This document shows, piece by piece, positions 60,864 through 64,000 of a stretch of 64,000 nt of DNA. The first letter of the stretch is position 1. Each line of letters opens with the position of its first letter. Origin of the DNA: Chitinophaga costaii (GTDB lineage: Bacteria; Bacteroidota; Bacteroidia; Chitinophagales; Chitinophagaceae). The position numbers and the translations under genes were made by a program. Below the pieces are notes generated by a model. It was given only the letters and a program-made list of their open reading frames with translations, was not told where the DNA came from and did no database searches. Where the stretch lies: assembly GCF_900094705.1 (NCBI RefSeq), contig NZ_FMAR01000009.1, positions 1 through 64,000 of the forward strand, read 5' to 3'.

Positions 60864-60891
60864 CAAAACTAATGGCACATCCTATTGTCAA
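60864..60891 (-). promoter_or_regulatory. Promoter of the DUF4856/imelysin/HTTM/receptor operon
   Basis: Read on the minus strand, TTG (60891-60889) is followed after 17 bases by TAGTTTTG (60871-60864). That is an exact TAnnTTTG core with spacing allowed in Bacteroidota. It lies 48 bases before the DUF4856 start codon. I could not identify a Fur-type box by eye. Confidence 0.65.
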
Positions 60892-61286
60892 CTAATCGGA
60901 TCGGGAAAATTTAAACGCAATCGGGAAAATAATTGGGATAGTAAAAATATATGAAATGGTTGCCTGTAGCCGCAGTGAAAAAAAGCCAACCGCCTTTCCA
61001 AGGGCTGGCAGAAGCCAGCACCGTGGAGATGCTCCTGGGAAAAAATTTTCTGGGACGCTTATTTCGGGATGCTGAAAGACAAATGGGCATTCATTGGATA
61101 ATTAATTAGGACATAAACCAGCATCATTAAAATTTCCGACAACAAACAACATAGTTTACAAACACGCCACCAGCCATTGTTTACATTATCTATTTCGCCA
61201 AAACGGCTTACAGTTAGATAAACTGCAAGCCATTTTCAGGTAAACAAACAAGGATAGGTGTGTAATACAGGAGCTGCGTACCATTT
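60892..61286. other. Intergenic stretch with direct repeats, a short frame and a hairpin
   Basis: This holds a direct repeat ATCGGGAAAAT (about 60899-60909 and 60920-60930), possibly an operator pair near the iron-locus promoter. A 52-codon rightward frame (60951-61109, MKWLPVAAVKKSQ...) could encode a small peptide, but nothing resembling a known family is visible and no ribosome site stands out. A hairpin GGCTT-CAGTT/AACTG-AAGCC (61205-61231) is followed on the minus strand by GTTTTGG, perhaps the terminator of the GH88 gene. Otherwise nothing recognisable. Confidence 0.35.
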
Positions 61287-62459
61287 CTATTGCAGCTTAT
61301 CATAGCGCAGCAAGGCCTCGATATAATAATAATCCGCATAAATGAGCGGCACATCAATTTCGGAATGAGCCGGCAAATGGCCGGTACCATGTTTTATCAG
61401 GAAGTGATGATTGCCCTCCCCGGCAAAATAGGTGGGACTGGAAAGGCTTACCAGGCTTGCTGTGGCAAAATCTATATATGTTTTGCCCAATTGCTTCGGT
61501 ACATACTGTTGCAGTTCTAACAAGGCCGCCGCCACGATGGCCGCAGCAGATGCATCCCTTGGCTCGTTATCGGTATGCGGTGCATCAAAGTCCCAATAAG
61601 GAATTTTATCAGCAGGCAGTCGGGGATGGTACATATAAAACCGGGCAATGTGTTTGGCTTGTTCCAGGTACTTTTCATCCTTCGTTTCGCGGTACATCAC
61701 CGTATACCCGTACAGGCCCCAGGCCTGCCCACGCGCCCAGGCAGAACTATCGGCATATCCCTGTGCAGTTATTTTGGCCAATACAGTCCCTACGCTATCG
61801 TAGCACACCACATGGTAACTGCTGTAGTCAGGACGAAAATGCTGCGCCATCGTTTTATCGGCATGGGCCACCGCTATGTTGTAATAGTTTTTGTTGCCCG
61901 ATAGTTTAGTGGCCTCGCAGAGCAACTCCAGGTTCATCATATTATCAATGATCACCGGATAATTATACCCTTTAAAATTGTTCCAGGACTTGATGACGCC
62001 CACCGCTGGATGAAATCGGGTAGATAAAGACTGGGCACCGTTGAGCAATACTTTTTTATATGCTTCGCGGTGAGTAATGCGGTAACCATTACCGAAAGAG
62101 CAATACAGCATAAACCCCAGGTCGTGGGTGCCGGTGTTATATTGTTCCTTAGACACTGCTTCCGTCCAGGTAGCGGCGGCATGTTGCAGCGTGCTGTCTT
62201 TCGTGTATTCATAAAGATACCATAAACTGCCCCCGAAGAAACCACTGCACCACCAATCACTCCTCATTTTGCGCAAGCTGCCATCAGGGTTAATAGACTG
62301 GGGGAAAAAGGTGGTGGTATCGCCCAGCTCCTGTAGCATGCCGCGGTATTGAACTGCCGCACGTTGCAACTGGCGGGCTACATTCAATTTACTTTGTGCA
62401 TGCACATTCATCAACGTGGTAAGCAGGAACCCTGCAAAAAAATATTTCATCTTAAACAT
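61287..62459 (-). CDS. GH88 unsaturated glucuronyl hydrolase-like protein
   Basis: A 390-residue exported protein (signal peptide about residues 1-20; Met4 at 62450 is an alternative start). It has the (alpha/alpha)6-barrel of GH88/GH105. WWCSGFFGGSLWYLYEYTKD, YNTGTHDLGFMLYCSFG (catalytic-region Asp), VIIDNMMNLELL (second Asp), AQGYADSSAWARGQAWGLYGYTVMYRET and HGTGHLPAHSEIDVPLIYADYYYIEALLRY follow. The enzyme removes 4,5-unsaturated uronic acids left by polysaccharide lyases, in the periplasm. No lyase is coded here, so it works on products of other loci. A symporter gene lies 143 bases upstream on the same strand. Confidence 0.93.
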   Translation of the reverse strand: MFKMKYFFAGFLLTTLMNVHAQSKLNVARQLQRAAVQYRGMLQELGDTTTFFPQSINPDGSLRKMRSDWWCSGFFGGSLWYLYEYTKDSTLQHAAATWTEAVSKEQYNTGTHDLGFMLYCSFGNGYRITHREAYKKVLLNGAQSLSTRFHPAVGVIKSWNNFKGYNYPVIIDNMMNLELLCEATKLSGNKNYYNIAVAHADKTMAQHFRPDYSSYHVVCYDSVGTVLAKITAQGYADSSAWARGQAWGLYGYTVMYRETKDEKYLEQAKHIARFYMYHPRLPADKIPYWDFDAPHTDNEPRDASAAAIVAAALLELQQYVPKQLGKTYIDFATASLVSLSSPTYFAGEGNHHFLIKHGTGHLPAHSEIDVPLIYADYYYIEALLRYDKLQ

Positions 62460-62602
62460 GGTGTATAATTACCAAATCTAATCGCTTACTTCCGTTATCC
62501 GCCATTGTCGGCGCTATTTTTTTACGAAATCGTTTTCGGCTATTTATCAGTAGCTTCCAAACCGGGTGTAGCCACATACGCCGGGCCTGTTATCCACAGG
62601 GG

Positions 62603-63847
62603 TTATGCCTTATCATCCTGCCTTTCTTCCAGGAGGGAATGTCCCATAAATCGAGCCACCAGCATAGCATTGGCCGTTTCTCCACTCACGTTCAGCAGCG
62701 TGGCCATCGGGTCTACCAGTGTACCAATGATGATCAATGGTGCCAGTGCTTCCTGCGGAAAACCATATACCGACATTACTAACAGTTCTCCTACATAACC
62801 GCCATTGGGAATGCCGCCTTCCACCATATTTACCAGCACAGACATGCCCAATGCAATGGCCACCGTATCTACCCCGCTGAGGGGCCGGTGAAACAGGGCA
62901 AACACCACCGCGATTTTAATCATAGATGAAATAGCCGAACCTTCTTTATGTAAGGTGGCCCCCAATGGCAACACCAGGTTGCGCACGGAGGGAGGTATGC
63001 CCATCTTCTCCCCCGCTTCCAGGTTTACCGGGATAGCCGCCACACTGCTACAAGTGGCCACAGCTGTGAGGGAAGGCACCAGATTGTATTTCCAATAACG
63101 GCGCAGTGCTGCCCGTCCACCTGCGAAGTACACATAACCACTGTAAAAAACCAGGTAATACACCAGGCAAAGCCCATAGTACAAGCCCAGTGCGCGGGCA
63201 TATGTTCCAAAAAGCTGTGGCCCCAATATGCCCACCTGGTAAGCAAAGTAAGCCCCAAGGCCCAATGGGGCCACCTTCATGATGTACCCCAGCAAGTGTT
63301 TCATCACCTCATTTCCAGACAACAAAAAATGCCGGAATGCTGCGCCTTTCTCCCCGGCCTGTAAACTGGCAAACCCCACCAGCAACGAAAATACGATGAG
63401 CGGCAACATACACTCCCGCGATAACAGCTTATAAAAATCATCTACCGTAAAAAGCCGGGTCAGTTGCGTACCCAGATCACTCATAGGTGGCAAGGCGGGC
63501 AGGCTTTCGTGGCGGGACAAGGTAGTGTGTAACGGGAACGCATACACGCCCAGCAACGTATAAGCTGCCGCCACGAGGGCCGTACCCGTAAAAACCAGCA
63601 GCGTTATCCGGCAAAGCCGGAGCAACTGGCTGGTGCCCTGCACATTGGCCACCGCAGCAGTAGTGGCAAAAAACACCAGCGGGATCACTGCCATAAAAAG
63701 CAGGTTGATAAAAATATCGCCCACAGGCTTCAGCACCGCCACCCTTGGGCCCAGGATCAGCCCGGCCACCGTACCGGCCAGGATGCCACCCAGCAGCCAA
63801 AAGATGTTTCGGTACGACTGTAAAAAGGAACGAAAAAAAGTAGCCAT
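62603..63847 (-). CDS. Dicarboxylate/amino acid:cation symporter (DAACS family)
   Basis: I chose the ATG at 63847 (414 residues); an upstream GTG at 63874 is also in frame. The protein has about eight membrane helices and the DAACS signatures: MAVIPLVFFATTAAVANVQG, TAVATCSSVAAIPVNLEAGEKMGIP (serine-rich hairpin HP1), VLPLGATLHKEGSAIS (helix 7 motif; GATLHKEG instead of the GATxNMDG of GltP), and IGTLVDPMATLLNVSGETANAMLVARFM (helix 8 with the Asn-containing substrate motif). It imports dicarboxylates or amino acids with protons or sodium. The altered helix 7 motif makes the substrate uncertain. Confidence 0.9.
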   Translation of the reverse strand: MATFFRSFLQSYRNIFWLLGGILAGTVAGLILGPRVAVLKPVGDIFINLLFMAVIPLVFFATTAAVANVQGTSQLLRLCRITLLVFTGTALVAAAYTLLGVYAFPLHTTLSRHESLPALPPMSDLGTQLTRLFTVDDFYKLLSRECMLPLIVFSLLVGFASLQAGEKGAAFRHFLLSGNEVMKHLLGYIMKVAPLGLGAYFAYQVGILGPQLFGTYARALGLYYGLCLVYYLVFYSGYVYFAGGRAALRRYWKYNLVPSLTAVATCSSVAAIPVNLEAGEKMGIPPSVRNLVLPLGATLHKEGSAISSMIKIAVVFALFHRPLSGVDTVAIALGMSVLVNMVEGGIPNGGYVGELLVMSVYGFPQEALAPLIIIGTLVDPMATLLNVSGETANAMLVARFMGHSLLEERQDDKA

Positions 63848-64000
63848 GGCCAATTGTTGGGAAGTTGCGAACACAATTTACCAATCTATGCTTTTAATAC
63901 ATACAATTTAAACGGGCATATCTACAAAATAGCCACCCTCCGATTCATATGTTTGAGTGCTACCTTTATCCATGTATTGCTGTAACCATTACACGGTGCA
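63848..64000. other. Right end of the window
   Basis: About 150 bases upstream of the symporter, AT-rich. It must contain the symporter promoter, but no TAnnTTTG match is obvious on the minus strand. A gene may begin beyond the right end. Confidence 0.3.

Noticed and set aside
1-64000. CRISPR array, tRNA, rRNA, prophage or insertion sequence
   Set aside because: I looked for regular repeats, cloverleaf-like segments, transposase or integrase motifs and phage genes, and saw none.

Overview
The window reads as chromosomal DNA from a Bacteroidota bacterium, most likely of the Chitinophagaceae (Chitinophaga-like). The basis is three SusC/SusD outer-membrane pairs, two ECF sigma/FecR pairs, DUF4843, PKD-like and DUF4369-TlpA lipoproteins, a DUF6377 regulator, lipoproteins with Bacteroidota-style lipoboxes, and promoter cores matching TAnnTTTG. 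I saw no rRNA, tRNA, CRISPR array, transposase or phage genes. The genus is inferred from protein style only.

Layout. (1) 1-9.8 kb is visibly AT-rich and holds small stress or metabolism genes: a SnoaL-like protein, a divergent HxlR regulator/SDR pair, an esterase, a second SnoaL protein, a DUF6799 protein, an ECF sigma factor with a tiny zinc-finger anti-sigma candidate, and a quinol-monooxygenase-like protein. It ends with a module of two half-length DUF4331 proteins, a HupE/UreJ membrane protein and a TPR lipoprotein. (2) 9.8-33.9 kb holds two divergent nutrient-uptake loci that start back to back at about 22.0-22.2 kb. The leftward one is sigma, FecR, SusC, SusD, DUF4843, PKD-like, TlpA, TlpA and a decayed PDZ/trypsin-like gene. 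The rightward one is sigma, FecR, SusC, SusD, a TPR-like/thioredoxin protein and an S9 peptidase. Both look built for peptides or protein-derived ligands sensed by FecR trans-envelope signalling. (3) 34.2-38.3 kb is a dinB-dnaE translesion operon whose promoter carries a near-palindromic operator candidate. (4) 38.3-45.1 kb is a DUF6377 (SusR-like) regulator divergent from a SusC/SusD pair that has no enzyme partner. (5) 45.4-54.9 kb holds housekeeping and accessory genes: an Old Yellow Enzyme, a zinc-ribbon protein, a coupled 3beta-HSD-like/steroid 5alpha-reductase-like operon followed by an ABC-2 permease and DUF2147, a lactonase, a 3-hydroxyisobutyrate-dehydrogenase-like enzyme, a mini-AraC regulator with an SDR, and a P-loop kinase-like protein. 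(6) 55-60.8 kb is a leftward iron-type locus: DUF4856, imelysin, HTTM (gamma-carboxylase-like) and a TonB receptor. (7) 61.3-63.9 kb holds a GH88 unsaturated glucuronyl hydrolase and a dicarboxylate/amino acid:cation symporter.

A regulatory pattern links the SusC genes. The two with an N-terminal STN signalling domain sit beside sigma/FecR pairs. The one without STN sits beside a DUF6377 regulator. The most noteworthy candidates are the split DUF4331/HupE/TPR module, the twin peptidase-TlpA-SusCD loci (one with a dead protease gene), the HTTM protein that keeps a gamma-carboxylase-like DKT...NH.YL motif inside an iron locus, the steroid-reductase-like operon, and the operator-controlled dinB-dnaE unit with a degenerate PHP domain.
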